From the NCBI GenBank assembly GCA_036927565.1, contig JAYESD010000001.1:48420064-48484063 (forward strand): 64,000 nucleotides of DNA. The letters are read 5' to 3'. Positions 22,641-33,560 of this stretch are shown piece after piece. Position numbers and translations under genes: made by a program. Origin of the DNA: Tuctoria greenei (lineage: Eukaryota; Streptophyta; Magnoliopsida; Poales; Poaceae). Positions within the stretch are counted from its first letter, which is position 1; each line of letters starts with the position of its first letter. Below the pieces are notes generated by a model. That model searched no databases and was not told the origin of the DNA. It saw only the letters and a program-made list of their open reading frames with translations.

Positions 22641-22913
22641 CTGCAGAAGTCAGAAATAAACTTCAGACCTAAAAGCTACAAGTTCGAAGCGTCCAAGTCA
22701 TCAACACATCATCAAATTCTTTTGGTACATGTTCACAATGAAATTGTGTACATATACAAGGGGGCAAACAAGATAAAGGACAGTGTATTGAAGACAAGGA
22801 CAACAAAATGGAATTCATTGCAGAAACAGTGGATTTCATTCATTCAAAGTACTAGATTACAAAATCAGGATTACAACAAAAGGAAAAAGGAAACGTCCTA
22901 GTTAATGGACGAT

Positions 22914-23248
22914 CTAAGTCCTACGGAAAAATGATGTAACCTTCTCAGCAGCCTCCTGGACGCTATCCCTGGTAGCATCCTCCTCTTAGGCAATGAGTCC
23001 TTTAGAGACCGAGTCAAGAGAAAGTTGGGGGTCTCGACTCTTGTAACACGTCAAGACATACTCGGCGACGTTCTTGGCCAGAGATTTTCCCTCCATCTCC
23101 AGCTGGTCGGCGATGACATCACCCATCATGTCGACTTTGATGCCAGGAGAGCCAAGTGCCACCAGCGTCTGGTCTAGCTCCGGTGCTGGGTTCACCGGAC
23201 ATATTGGACTGAAGCCAAGAGGCACCAAAGCTCTTCCCACATGCCCTA
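22914..23248 (-). pseudogene. Gyp-B aORF, C-terminal part (downstream of the Cop-A insertion)
   Basis: On the minus strand, from the insertion point, it reads HVGRALVPLGFSP, PELDQTLVALGSPG, MGDVIADQLEMEGKSLAKN, EYVLTCYKSRDPQ, and ends EAAEKVTSFFRRT with TAG at 22916-22914. This matches the Gyp-A aORF end at 5340-5673 along its full length. One in-frame stop lies near 22987. It is separated from the rest of the aORF (33561-36607) by Cop-A, with CCCTA duplicated at 23244-23248 and 33556-33560. Confidence 0.85.
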
Positions 23249-23344
23249 TGTAAGACCTATGTATGCTGAATACATTGGCTCGTAGTGAATACACTTGTCT
23301 GTGATGATAAAAGGTTTGAATATCACCAAAACACCTTTTTTATC

Positions 23345-23765
23345 AAGGTCCGACTCTAGCTCCGAGCTATAGCAAGGTCCGACCATAGGTCCGACTTGTT
23401 TTGGGTAGCTTCGGCTACGTTAGATGCTAGGTCCGACTTCTTGGTAAGGTCCGACCAGCTTTGGTAAGCTCCGGTGAGCTTTATCTTTAGCTCCGGCATG
23501 TCTTTGATAGCTCCAGCATATATTTGATAGCTCCGGAATGCTTTTGCTAAGCTTCGACATACTTTGTCTAGCTCCGGTTTTTGGGTTTACTAGTTCCGAC
23601 TAGTTCTGGTTAGCTCCGACGCTAGGTCCTGCTAGTTTTGTAAGCTCCGGTGGGAGCTTGGTTGTACTAGTTTTGGTAAGCTCCGGTGCTAGGTTCTACT
23701 AGCTTTCGTTAGCTCCGGCTCAAGGTCCGGGTTGCTCTGGCAAGGTCCGGAACTTGACCGGAGTG
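23345..23765 (+). repeat. Dense GCTCCGG/GGTCCGA motif block in Cop-A 5' LTR
   Basis: More than 20 occurrences of TAGCTCCGG, AAGCTCCGG, AGGTCCGAC or one-base variants occur within about 420 bases, spaced about 15-30 bases. Matching blocks are at 31775-32185, 40070-40410 and, inverted, 39480-39840 and 48640-49000. The spacing is not constant, so this is not a simple tandem repeat. Confidence 0.8.
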
Positions 23766-24018
23766 CTTCTGCTTTTCATTTGCAAAGTTTTGTACTTGCT
23801 TTACATGATTGGAAAGATTGCTTAGTATTCATTTGCTAAGTTTTTGGTGCGTTTTGGTTGAATACGGTTGATATCGTTTCTACTGTGGTTTTGCAACATG
23901 CTTATGTGAGGTTCTCACGTAAGGTGTTGTGTTCGGAACTAATTTGAGTCAAGTCGAGGACTTGGGCTCGTTTGGATTGTTTGTTTGTTCATGTGCAGGT
24001 GTTTCTTGAGTTCAAGTC

Positions 24019-24353
24019 ATGGCTGGTGACAGGATCAATTGGACTAGTCTCAGGAGGAGATGAGGTTCCAACAACCAAGTTCGGGAGGAACTGTGGTTGA
24101 GCGGGTCAGGAGGTCGCGCAGGATGATTGAATCAAGGGCAGTGCATATGAAGGTCGAAGGAAGGTGTTCGCACGTATGGATGAGGTGCATGACGTGGCAA
24201 TATGCTTCTAGAGACGGATTATGGAAGGAAGATCTGATCGGAAGGATCGGATCGTATCGGTTGAAGACTAGGCTGCTAGCTGAGTCGGTTATGGCTCGGT
24301 ATGGAAAGTTTCGAGTTGATTATGTTAGGATTTCGTGTGTGTCACGTATTTGA
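24019..24353 (+). pseudogene. Short U3-encoded reading frame in Cop-A 5' LTR (frameshifted)
   Basis: An ATG at 24019 opens MAGDRINWTSL. After a one-base loss in a G-run near 24052, the frame resumes as MRFQQPSSGG and ERVRRSRRMIESRAVHMKV, open to 24353. The same frame without the shift starts at 48370 and 39207 (minus) in Cop-B and at 40671 in Solo-C. It lies upstream of the TATA box, so only the 3' LTR copy would appear in RNA. The product would be small and basic. I do not recognise it; chance conservation within a young family is possible. Confidence 0.45.
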
Positions 24354-24510
24354 GTTGTTTAGGAATGTGGGATACGTTCCTAAGGTGTTTGGAAGTCTTA
24401 AGATTGCTTCTATCTGCGTATAGAAGAATCTTGAGCAGTTATGGAAAGTTCCGATTGTGATCGGATTAGGATTGGAGTTCCAGTTGAGATTGGGATGGCC
24501 TAAGGGCTGG

Positions 24511-24520
24511 TTATATAAGC
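24511..24520 (+). promoter_or_regulatory. TATA box in Cop-A 5' LTR
   Basis: TTATATAAGC is followed by a GAGGGAAGGC segment. It is conserved in the other LTR (32936-32944), in Solo-C (41186-41194) and in the Cop-B 5' LTR (47856-47863, minus). Confidence 0.65.
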
Positions 24521-25133
24521 GAGGGAAGGCCAAAGCTCGAGATGTACGACTTTGGGTCTGTTCCTCTTGTGTTCTATTGAGTAAAATTCGTAGTTTGAAG
24601 GAACTTTTGTGCCTTATTCGTCCAACTTGTTCCAGACAAGTTTTACTCATCGAGTTTCTGGACAGCACTACCTTTCGTCGGTGGTTTTATCATAACGCGA
24701 GTTTTACAGATCCAATTGACGTGATTCTTTTTGGGTTGTCTTCAAAACTTGATTGTCTATCATCTGTCAAAATTTCAAGGTCATTGGATTTGTAGTTTTT
24801 GATCTACACGAGTTTCTTTGCAGCATTCCAGAAACTGTTTTTCTCGGGTAGATCAGATTGACCATTGTTTGATCTTTTGATCATAACTTGAGTTTTTCTC
24901 GACGAATTTGAGTGATTCTTTTTGTGTTGTCTTCGCGACTTGATTCTCTCTGATATCTATCACTTTTGTCATGGTGAAACACGTTTAGATTAGTCTCACA
25001 CACGATTTCTTTAACAGATCGTTTTTCTACTGAAAGGGTTTGGGGTTTAATTGTTTCCGCTGCATAAGATTTTTAAATCTACCATTCACCCCCCCCCCCT
25101 CTGGTAGCTTTTCACGTGATCTTCGATCCTACA

Positions 25134-25152
25134 ATTTGTATCATAGCCACGG
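25134..25152 (+). other. Cop-A primer-binding site (initiator tRNA-Met type, mutated)
   Basis: ATTTGTATCATAGCCACGG follows the 5' LTR. Cop-B has ATTGGTATCAGAGTCACGG at the same place, the usual complement of initiator methionine tRNA. Cop-A differs from that consensus at two positions. Confidence 0.7.
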
Positions 25153-25195
25153 TGCTCTAATCTTTGTGATTTGCACGTGTTTTTGACTAATCATC

Positions 25196-27496
25196 ATGGA
25201 GAAGTACTCCGCCAAACCTTGTGTGTTTGCTGGTATTGATTTTCAGGTTTGGAAGGCACGCATGGAGGCCTTCATCCAGGCGCAAGGCTTCGCAATATGG
25301 GAAAAGGTGTACAAACCTTATGAAGTCCCGCCTAACGATCAAGTTACGGCTACGAACCTCCGGGACGTCGACAACAACAACAAAGCACGAAACTTGATCA
25401 TCCAAGGACTCACTCAAAGCGACTTTGATCGTGTCGCACACCTCCGATCAGCATACGATGTTTGGAGCGCTCTCTGTGATTACCATGAAGGCTCCAACAC
25501 AATCAAAGAGGTAAAACAAGATATGTTCAAAAAGGAATATATGCGTTTTGAGATGCAACCCGGTGAGTCTATCGATGACCTCTTTGCTCGTTTCAATAAA
25601 ATTCTCAGCAACTTGCGTAGCATGAATGTTAATTTTTCAGATGCTGAAAATGCTAGACAACTCCTTAGTGCATTAGACATGTCAATTTGGGAGATGAAGG
25701 TAACGTCTATACGTGAATCAACTGTCATGAGTTCTCTTACATTAGATGTGCTGTATTCGAAATTAAAAACTCATGAAATTGACATTCTAGCACGTAAGAA
25801 CTCAAATAAGTCTATTGCATTTGTCTCACAACGTGATACGTCTAGCTCCGGCCAATCATCATCTTGCAGTACTCTTTCTTTGTTGTCCTCACTAACCCTG
25901 GAGAAGATCGAAGAATTTCCAGAAGAGGAATTGGCACTCATCTCTACTAGATTCTCAAAAGCATTGCAATATGTGAGAACTAGAAGGAGAGGAAGCTCCG
26001 GACCTCAACGCTGCTTTGAATGTGGTAAAACAGGACACTTTCGTACAGAATGACCTAACCTTTCAGGTCCGACCACCTGGGAAGAAAAACAAATCAAGGT
26101 CCGGACCCCCTCTGGAAATTCCAACAAGAAGAAGAAAGGTACCATAGGACGCAAGATGATCAACAGCTTCATCACCGCGCTTCAAAAGCTCAGTTCAAGT
26201 GACATAGACTTTGAAAGTGATGAAGAGAATGATGACCTGGCCAACAAATGTTTCATGGCGGGCAAAACAAGATCAAGATCAAGTCAGGAGGATGCAGAAC
26301 ACAACAGTGAAGACGATGAGGTATGTTCTACCTGCAATGAAATGTGTGATGCTATTTCTCGTGCCACTGTTATTGTTAAGAAAAAGGACAAAAATCTTAG
26401 GGATAGTGCTGCTAAAATTGAATCACTAGAATCTGAAATCAACCGTTTAAAAACTTTGATTCCTAGTGATGATGCATGTCCCTCATGTGATTTAATATAT
26501 GAACAATTGTGCTCATTAAGAAGTGCGCACACCTCCACACTTGATAAACTTGAGTTAGAAATTGAAAAGAACAAAGAGCTTGCTGCACTTAATGATAAAA
26601 ACTTGAAAGATGCTAGTTGTTCTACAATTGATTTGCATTGTTCTACTTGTGACGATCTTGATAAGAAGCTACAGGATGCTATGAATGAAATTTCTATATT
26701 GAACAATGCTCTACGTTCTCATGAAGTTAAATTTTGTTCAAATTGCAAACTAAAAGGAAAAACTTCATGTGAAAATTGCCTTGATCTGTCCAATAAACTT
26801 GATGACATGCATAGGACATTAGATCAGTTTTGTAATGGGAATAAGAACCTAAACTTACTGCTGAATTCTTCCAAGTCTTGCAATGATAAAACTGGTTTAT
26901 GTTTTGATTCTCATGCTCATGCTAAGGCACATCCACCTAAAATTGTAAAGTCATTAGGAAGTGGTTTGATTCAAACAGTTCCTAAACAAAAAGGAGTGGT
27001 TTTCAAATCTGTAGGAGTGTTGCCTCATTCGGTTTCAAATAAAAATATTGCTTGCTCATCTAGACATGAACACAAAGTTAAATTTCATTGTACCTTCTGT
27101 GGTAGAGATGGTCATGTCATAGATTTTTGTTATATACTAGCTAAACAACAGAAAAGGGAAAGAATGGTTGCTAGATCTCATAACTCTTATGCAAAATTTG
27201 CTGCACTCATTAAACCGAATGTACAACCTGCTGTTTTGAGTCAAAAACATTCAAAGTTTACCTCCGGACCTTCTGTTTTTGCCTTCGGAGCTACTGATTT
27301 TTGTGCTACACAAGTAACACCTTATAGGTCAGTAGTCAAGAATAAAAAATCTCAAACTTTGACTCATAAACCTGCTGTTTTGTCTCAGCTTTCGCGTGTT
27401 TTTCCTGCTGCACATCGCGTGACTCAGTACTGGATTCCTAAATACCTTTTGACTAACCCCAGTATTGAGTCATCGACGTATTGTGCTTCTATGTAG
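25196..27496 (+). pseudogene. gag: Cop-A Gag (one premature stop)
   Basis: This is a single frame from ATG 25196 to TAG 27494-27496 with one TGA at 26051-26053. That TGA replaces the last Cys of the first zinc knuckle (CFECGKTGHFRTE-stop). The N-terminal ~200 residues are the copia Gag core (YSAKPCVFAGIDFQVWKARM, YDVWSALCDYHEG, MQPGESIDDLFARFNKIL). After the knuckle comes an acidic segment (SSDIDFESDEEND), a long coiled coil with repeated C-x2-C pairs (26320-26860), and a second knuckle CTFCGRDGHVIDFC (about 27090-27130). The stretch 26321-27427 is bounded by GTATGT and CTCAG and is missing exactly from Cop-B. Protease follows in the same frame beyond the TAG. Confidence 0.88.
26321..27427 (+). 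other. Candidate exitron (coding intron) in Cop-A gag
   Basis: The segment is 1107 bases, 369 codons, phase 0. The left border reads GATGAG|GTATGT and the right border GACTCAG|TACTGG, with a T-rich stretch before the right border. Cop-B has GATGAG joined directly to TACTGG at 46061/46060 (minus strand). The protein encoded here is the coiled coil and second zinc knuckle. An ordinary deletion with a 2-base overlap (AG) would leave the same junction. Confidence 0.6.
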
Positions 27497-27505
27497 GTTA
27501 CACGC

Positions 27506-29003
27506 TTGAGGAAGGAGAATATTTGGATTGTGGATTCAGGTTGCTCACGCCACATGACCGGTAACAAAGATTTGTTCTCCTCCCTCTCTTTTGTGTCACG
27601 TGTAGAGAATGTTACTTTTGCTGATAATTCTTCAACTCCTATAATTGCTAGGGGTTCGGTTAGAGTAAATGATCACTACACTTTGAAGGATGTGGCACTT
27701 GTCAAAAATTTGAAATACAACTTGCTTTCTGTTTCACAATTGCTAGATGAAAATCTAGAAATTATTTTCAATAAAAACTGCTGCAAAGTTGTAGGTTCAA
27801 ATAGTGAGCTTATTTTTAACATGTCTCGGTTTGGAAGAGTTTTTAAAGCTGATTTTGATATGTCTTCCTCTAAGCATAGGTGTCTAGTTGCTAATGATTC
27901 AAAGGACTTATACTTTTGGCATCGTAGACTTGGTCACGTAGGCTTTGATCACCTAATGCGTGTTAGTACTCTTGATCGCATACGTGGGCTGCCTAAGCTT
28001 AAAAGGGACAAAGAAATTGTGTGCTCTTCTTGTAGACATGCTAAGATGGTTGCAGGTTCACATACTCCTCTCACAATGATCATGACAACTGAACCATGTC
28101 AACTTTTGCATCTTGACACCTTAGGACCTTCACGTGTTCAATCCTTCGGAGGTAAATGGTATGCTCTTGTTATTGTTGATGATTATTCTAGATATTCTTG
28201 GGTGTATTTTATGGCGTCTAAGAATGAAGTTTTTAGTCACTTTAGAACTTTATTTCTTAGATTATCAATTGATCACCCAGGATCATTAAAAGCAATTAGA
28301 AGTGATAATGGAAATGAATTTAAAAATCAATCTTTTGATCACTTTTGTGCTGAAAATAGAATAGATCATCAATTTTCTTCACCATATGTACCTCAACAAA
28401 ACGGTGTTGTAGAAAGAAAGAACAGAACCTTAGTTGAGATGGCTAGGACTATGCTTGATGAATATCAAACTCCTAGGAAATTTTGGGCTGATGCGTTAGC
28501 AACCGCTTGTTATGTCTCAAATCGTGTTTTCTTGCGTGCTAAGCTAGGTAAAACACCATATGAGCTCCGGTTTGGACATAGACCTAGTGTTACACACTTT
28601 CGGGTTTTTGGTTGCAAATGCTTTGTTAAGAAACATGGTAATCTTGATAAATTTGAACCTAGATCCATTGATAGCATGTTTCTTGGTTATCCATCTCATA
28701 CTAGAGGCTATCGTGTGCTTTTACTTTACACTAACAAAATTGTGGAGACTTGTGAAGTGTCTTTTGATGAAGCTAGCCTAGGTACTAGCTCCGGTGTTGC
28801 AGGAACAGATCCGTATCCTCAGGGGGAGGGTATTTTCGAAGATGAAGAAGAGCCGGTGACACTGCCTGGTAGTTCCGAAGTTGACACGTGTCCAGCTCCG
28901 GACATTGAACAAGCTCCGGCTATCACCTATGCTGGTCCTGATTGTCCACAAGTCACAAGCTCATCAATCTACGATGAACCTAATGAAGAAGAAGCTTGTG
29001 AAA
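27506..29003 (+). pseudogene. pol: Cop-A protease and integrase (first part of pol)
   Basis: The frame continues from gag after the UAG at 27494. Protease: IWIVDSGCSRHMTG with the catalytic DSG. Integrase zinc domain: HRRLGHVGFDHL and CSSCRHAKM (HHCC). Catalytic core: LHLDTLGPSR, VIVDDYSRYSWVYF, IRSDNGNEF and PQQNGVVERKNRTL, so all three acidic residues of D-D-E are present. A C-terminal linker rich in Glu, Pro and Thr ends in a frameshift: relative to Cop-B, two bases are missing near 28996-28999. RT is therefore in another frame. Apart from that the domain looks intact. Confidence 0.9.
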
Positions 29004-30668
29004 TCTGTTCCCCTACGTTTTCAGAAAGATCATCCCCCACAACAGATGATTGGAAGCTTGCACGAACGAGTCACACGGTCCAGGTTTTGCGATCCAAACT
29101 CTCATGCTCATTCTGCTTTTGTTGCTTCTTTTGAACCCAAAGATATATCACACGCACTCACTAATGAATCTTGGATTATTGCCATGAAAGAAGAGTTAGA
29201 AAATTTTGAATGAAATAATGTTTGGAAACTTGTACCTCCACCTCAAGGTCACACTTTAATTGGAACTAAATGGGTATTTAAAAATAAACAAAGTGAGGAT
29301 GGGGTTGTGGTTAGGAATAAGGCCAGGTTGGTTTCTCAAGGTTTCACTCAAGTTGAAGGACTAGATTTTGATGAAACTTTTGCTCCCGTTGCTAGATTAG
29401 AAGCCATAAGAATTTTGTTAGCTTTTGCAGCATCTAAAGGTTTTAAGCTATATCAAATTGATGTTAAAAGTGCTTTTCTTAATGGCTACATAGATGAGGA
29501 GGTTTATGTCAAAAAACCACCGGGTTTTGAACATCCAGATTTTCCTAATCATGTTTACAAACTGTCCAAAGCCTTATATGGTCTCAAACAAGCCCCTAGA
29601 GCATGGTATGATAGGTTAAAAACATTCTTACTTGAAAAGGTGTTTACCATGGGCAAGGTTGATAAAAATCTTTTTGTGCTTAAGCATGGCAATGACTCAT
29701 TATACGTTCAAGTGTACGTGGATGATATTATCTTTGGCTGTGCTTCTCATGATCTTGTGTCCAAGTTTTCAGCAATGATGAGTTCCGTATTTGAAATGAG
29801 TATGATGGGTGAACTCACTTACTTTTTGGGGCTGCAAATCAAACAAACCAAGGAGGGTACCTTTGTGCATCAAACGAAGTATACCAAAGATCTCCTAAGG
29901 CACTTCAACATGGACAAAAGCAAGCCTCTTCGGACACCAATGGGAACAGCAACAACACTTGAACTTGATGAAGATGGTGAACCCGTGGATCAAAAAGAAT
30001 ATAGAAGTATGATCGGATCACTTTTGTACCTCACGGCATCAAGACCGGACATACAATTCAGCGTATGTCTTTGTGCACGGTTTCAAGCTTCCCCACGTGT
30101 TTCACATCGTCAAGCCGTCAAAAGGATTCTCAGGTACTTACATGGAACCCAAGAATTTGGCATTTTTCTTCCTTCTTCCTCGACCGTTACTTTGAAAGCT
30201 TTTTCGTATGCTGATTTTGGGGGTTGTAGGATTGATAGGAAAAGTACTTCCGGTGCTTGTCATTTTCTTGGTAATTCTCTTGTTGCTTGGTCCTCTAGAA
30301 AACAAAATTCAGTTGCACAATCCACAGCCGAATCTGAATATGTAGCTGCTGCTAGTGCTTGCTCACAAATTCTTTGGATTGTTCAAACACTTAAGGACTA
30401 TGGGGTTGATCTAGATAGTGTTCCACTGTTTTGTGATAACACTAGTGCCATTTGCATTGCTAAAAACCCCGTGCAACATTCTAGAACTAAGCACATTTAC
30501 ATTAGGTATCACTTTCTCCGAGATAAAGTTGAAAAAGGAAACATTGTGCTTCACCATGTAGATACTGAACAACAATTGGCTGACATTTTTACAAAACCTT
30601 TGGATTTCACTCGTTTTTGTTACATTCATAGTGAAATAGGTGTTATGCATCCTCATGGTTTAAATTGA
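29004..30668 (+). pseudogene. pol: Cop-A reverse transcriptase and RNase H (second part of pol)
   Basis: This continues pol in the shifted frame. A TGA at 29211-29213 replaces the codon after ELENFE (Arg in Cop-B). The rest is open to TGA at 30666-30668. RT motifs are WVFKNK, ARLVSQGFTQVEGLDFDETFAPVAR (overlapping 29320-29400), QIDVKSAFLNG and the catalytic YVDD (29715-29726). RNase H reads YADFGGCRIDRKSTSGACHF, AESEYVAA and DNTSAICIAKNP, ending LADIFTKPLD. In the first RNase H motif Cop-A has SYADFGG where Cop-B has SDADFGG. No env-like ORF follows, although some relatives in this lineage have one. Confidence 0.9.
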
Positions 30669-31674
30669 GGGGGAGTTTTTTAAACTTGGGAAGTCTTTGT
30701 GTGAATCTGAAACTAAAATAATATGAGCATAGTATTTCATACATATATGACTATGTGATTCCTTTTACATGCTGAAAGTTCTTACTACATTACTCGTGTT
30801 ATACATTTTGTAGTTTTTGCCATGTCTAGTAATTGGAATAATTACTTACACTAAATCTGGTCATGGTCGAACTTTCTTTCTATTTTGAACTTGTTGCATG
30901 CTCACAAATGCTTTTAATCATTAAGAATTTATCAAGTAATCAACTCACATGTTGAGTTTTTATGAACAAATATAAATTGAGAAAAGATCAAGAGAATATG
31001 CATGCATAGCACTTCTTCTTTTGAGATGGCTTGTCATTGCACTTAGATATGAACTTGGAAGAAGTTGTGTATGACTAAAACCATATCCTTAAGCTTCTGA
31101 TTGTCAAATGACATAGGCTTGGCTTGGTTGGTTAGAATAAGGCACATGCGCATATAATCTCTTGCAAATATCATATGATCTAAATTTATGCTTTGAAAAA
31201 TAATAAAATGCAGCAACTAGTGTAATGCTATCAGGTTTTGAGATAGTTAAGTTTGTGAGATCATGACTTGCTTAAATTGAAAATTACATTTGATCTCTAG
31301 CATGGCTTACACTACTTTATGTATTTTATTGATGTGATAATGTAAGGTACTTGATAGTATGACTTGGATGAGCTTTGTTTATATGTATATGTTATAATAT
31401 GCTCATAACAACTAAAGATGGAGAGATAATTTGTTTATATCTCATGACTTGCTGAATACATTGTCAAAGGGGGAGAGATAAGCATGAAGAGAGAGAGAGA
31501 GAGAATATGTGCATAAGGAGAGATAATAAAGGGGGAGAGATAATATGGGATAATTTTTCTTCTCATTTACTTTTGATTTACAAAGGGGGAGAAATTTTCT
31601 TCAAAACTTTTATGTGAATAAGACAATGTTCGGATTTTAAATGGTGCTGCCAATGCATTCATCAAGGGGGAGAT
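30669..31674 (+). other. Cop-A 3' untranslated region with repeated polypurine blocks
   Basis: AT-rich, no gene. Five blocks with a GGGGGAG core lie near 30667, 31469, 31531, 31584 and 31664; the last abuts the 3' LTR and is the expected priming tract. A GA-dinucleotide run is at 31489-31504. Cop-B carries the same set inverted. Confidence 0.75.
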
Positions 31675-33555
31675 TGTAAGACCTATGTATGCTGAATACA
31701 TTGGCTTGTAGTGAATACACTTGGCTGTGATGATAAAAGGTTTGAATATCACCAAAACACCTTTTTATCTAGGTCTGACTCTAGCTCCGAGCTATAGCAA
31801 GGTCCGACCGTAGGTCCGACTTGTTTTGGGTAGCTCCGGCTACGTTAGATTCTAGGTCCGACTTCTTGGTAAGGTCCGACCAGCTTTGGTAAGCTCCGGT
31901 GAGCTTTATCTTTAGCTCCGGCATGTCTTTGATAGCTCCGGCATATATTTGATAGCTCTAGAATGCTTTTGCTAAGCTTCGACGTACATTTTCTAGCTCC
32001 GGTTTTTGGGTTTACTAGTTCCGACTAGTTCTGGTTAGCTCCGACGCTAGGTCCTGCTAGTTTTGTAAGCTCTGGCGGGAGCTTGGTTGTACTAGTTTTG
32101 GTAAGCTCCGGTGCTAGGTTCTACTAGCTTTCGTTAGCTCCGGCTCAAGGTCCGGGTTGCTCTGGCAAGGTCCGGAACTTGACCGGAGTGCTTCTGCTTT
32201 TCATTTGCAAAGTTTTGTACTTGCTTTACATGATTGGAAAGATTGCTTAGTATTCATTTGCTAAGTTTTTGGTGCGTTTTGGTTGAATACGGTTGATATC
32301 GTTTCTACTGTGGTTTTGCAACATGCTTATGTGAGGTTCTCACGTAAGGTGTTGTGTTCGGAACTAATTTGAGTCAAGTAGAGGACTTGGGCTCGTATGG
32401 ATTGTTTGTTTGTTCATGTGCAGGTGTTGCTTGAGTTCAAGTCATGGCTGGTGACATGATCCATTGGACTAGTCTCAGGAGGAGATGAGGTTCCAACAAC
32501 CAAGTTCGGGAGGAACTGTGGTTGAGCGGGTCAGAAGGTCGTGCAGGATGATTGAATCAAGGGCAGTGCATATGAAGGTCGAAGGAAGGTGTTCGCACGT
32601 ATGCATGAGGTGCATGACGTGGCAATATGCTTCTAGAGATGGATTATGGAAGGAAGATCTGATCGGAAGGATCGGATCATATCGGTCGAAGACTAGGCTG
32701 CTAGCTGAGTCGGTTATGGCTCGGTATGGAAAGTTTCGAGTTGATTATGTTAGGATTTCGTGTGTGTCATGTATTTGAGTTGTTTAGGAATGTGGGATAC
32801 GTTCCTAAGGTGTTTGTAAGTCTTAAGATTGCTTCTATCTGCGTATAGAAGAATCTTGAGCAGTTATGGAAAGTTCCGATTGTGATCGGATTAGGATTGG
32901 AGTTCCAGTTGAGATTGGGATGGCCTAAGGGCTGGTTATATAAGCGAGGGAAGGCCAAAGCTCGAGATGTACGACTTTGGGGCTGTTCCTCTTGTGTTCT
33001 ATTGAATAAAATTCGTAGTTTGAAGGAACTTTTGTGCCTTGTTCGTCCGACTTGTTCCAGACAAGTTTTACTCGTCGAGTTTCTGGACAGCACTACCTTT
33101 CGTCGGTGGTTTTATCATAAGTCGAGTTTTACAGATCCAATTGACGTGATTCTTTTTGGGTTGTATTCACAACTTGACTGTCTATCATCTTTTAAAATTT
33201 CAAGGTCATTGGATTTGTGGTTTTTGATCTACACGAGTTTCTTTGCAGCATTCCAGAAACTATTTTTCTCGAGTAGATCAGATTGATCATTGTTTGATCT
33301 TTTGATCATAACTTGAGTTTTTTCTCGACGAATTTGAGTGATTCTTTTTGTGTTGTATTCGTGACTTGATTCTCTATGATATATATCACTTTTGTCACGG
33401 TGAAACATGTTTAGATTAGTCTCACACACGATTTCTTTAACATATCGTTTTTCTGCTGAAAGGGTTTGGGGTTTAATTGTTTCTGCTGCGTAAGATTTTT
33501 AAATCTACCATTCACCCCCCCTCTGGTAGCTTTTCACGTGCTCTTCGATCCTACA
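31675..33555 (+). repeat. Cop-A 3' LTR
   Basis: This 1881-bp LTR is nearly identical to 23249-25133. Its U3 reading frame starts at ATG 32444. It is followed by the target duplication CCCTA (33556-33560), after which the Gyp-B aORF resumes. Confidence 0.95.
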
Positions 33556-33560
33556 CCCTA

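Larger units (their letters stand above)
23249..25133 (+). repeat. Cop-A 5' LTR
   Basis: This 1885-bp LTR contains a motif-rich block (23345-23765), a short reading frame from ATG 24019, a TATA box at 24511-24520, and a C-run near 25088-25099 shortly before its end. Its partner is 31675-33555. Confidence 0.95.
23249..33555 (+). mobile_element. Cop-A: complete Ty1/copia (SIRE/Maximus-like) retrotransposon
   Basis: LTRs at 23249-25133 and 31675-33555 open TGTAAGACC and close CGATCCTACA. The target duplication CCCTA is perfect (23244-23248 and 33556-33560). The order gag, protease, integrase, RT, RNase H is the copia order. The long LTRs and the large gag with a second zinc knuckle and coiled coil point to the SIRE/Maximus lineage. 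The LTRs are very alike and the genes carry few lesions, so this is one of the younger insertions. It lies in the aORF of Gyp-B. Confidence 0.95.

Noticed and set aside
24342..24668. Minus-strand ORF of 108 codons in the Cop-A LTR, repeated at 32767-33093
   Set aside because: It covers the TATA/R region of the LTR on the opposite strand; Cop-B and Solo-C do not keep a matching frame clearly. Likely chance.
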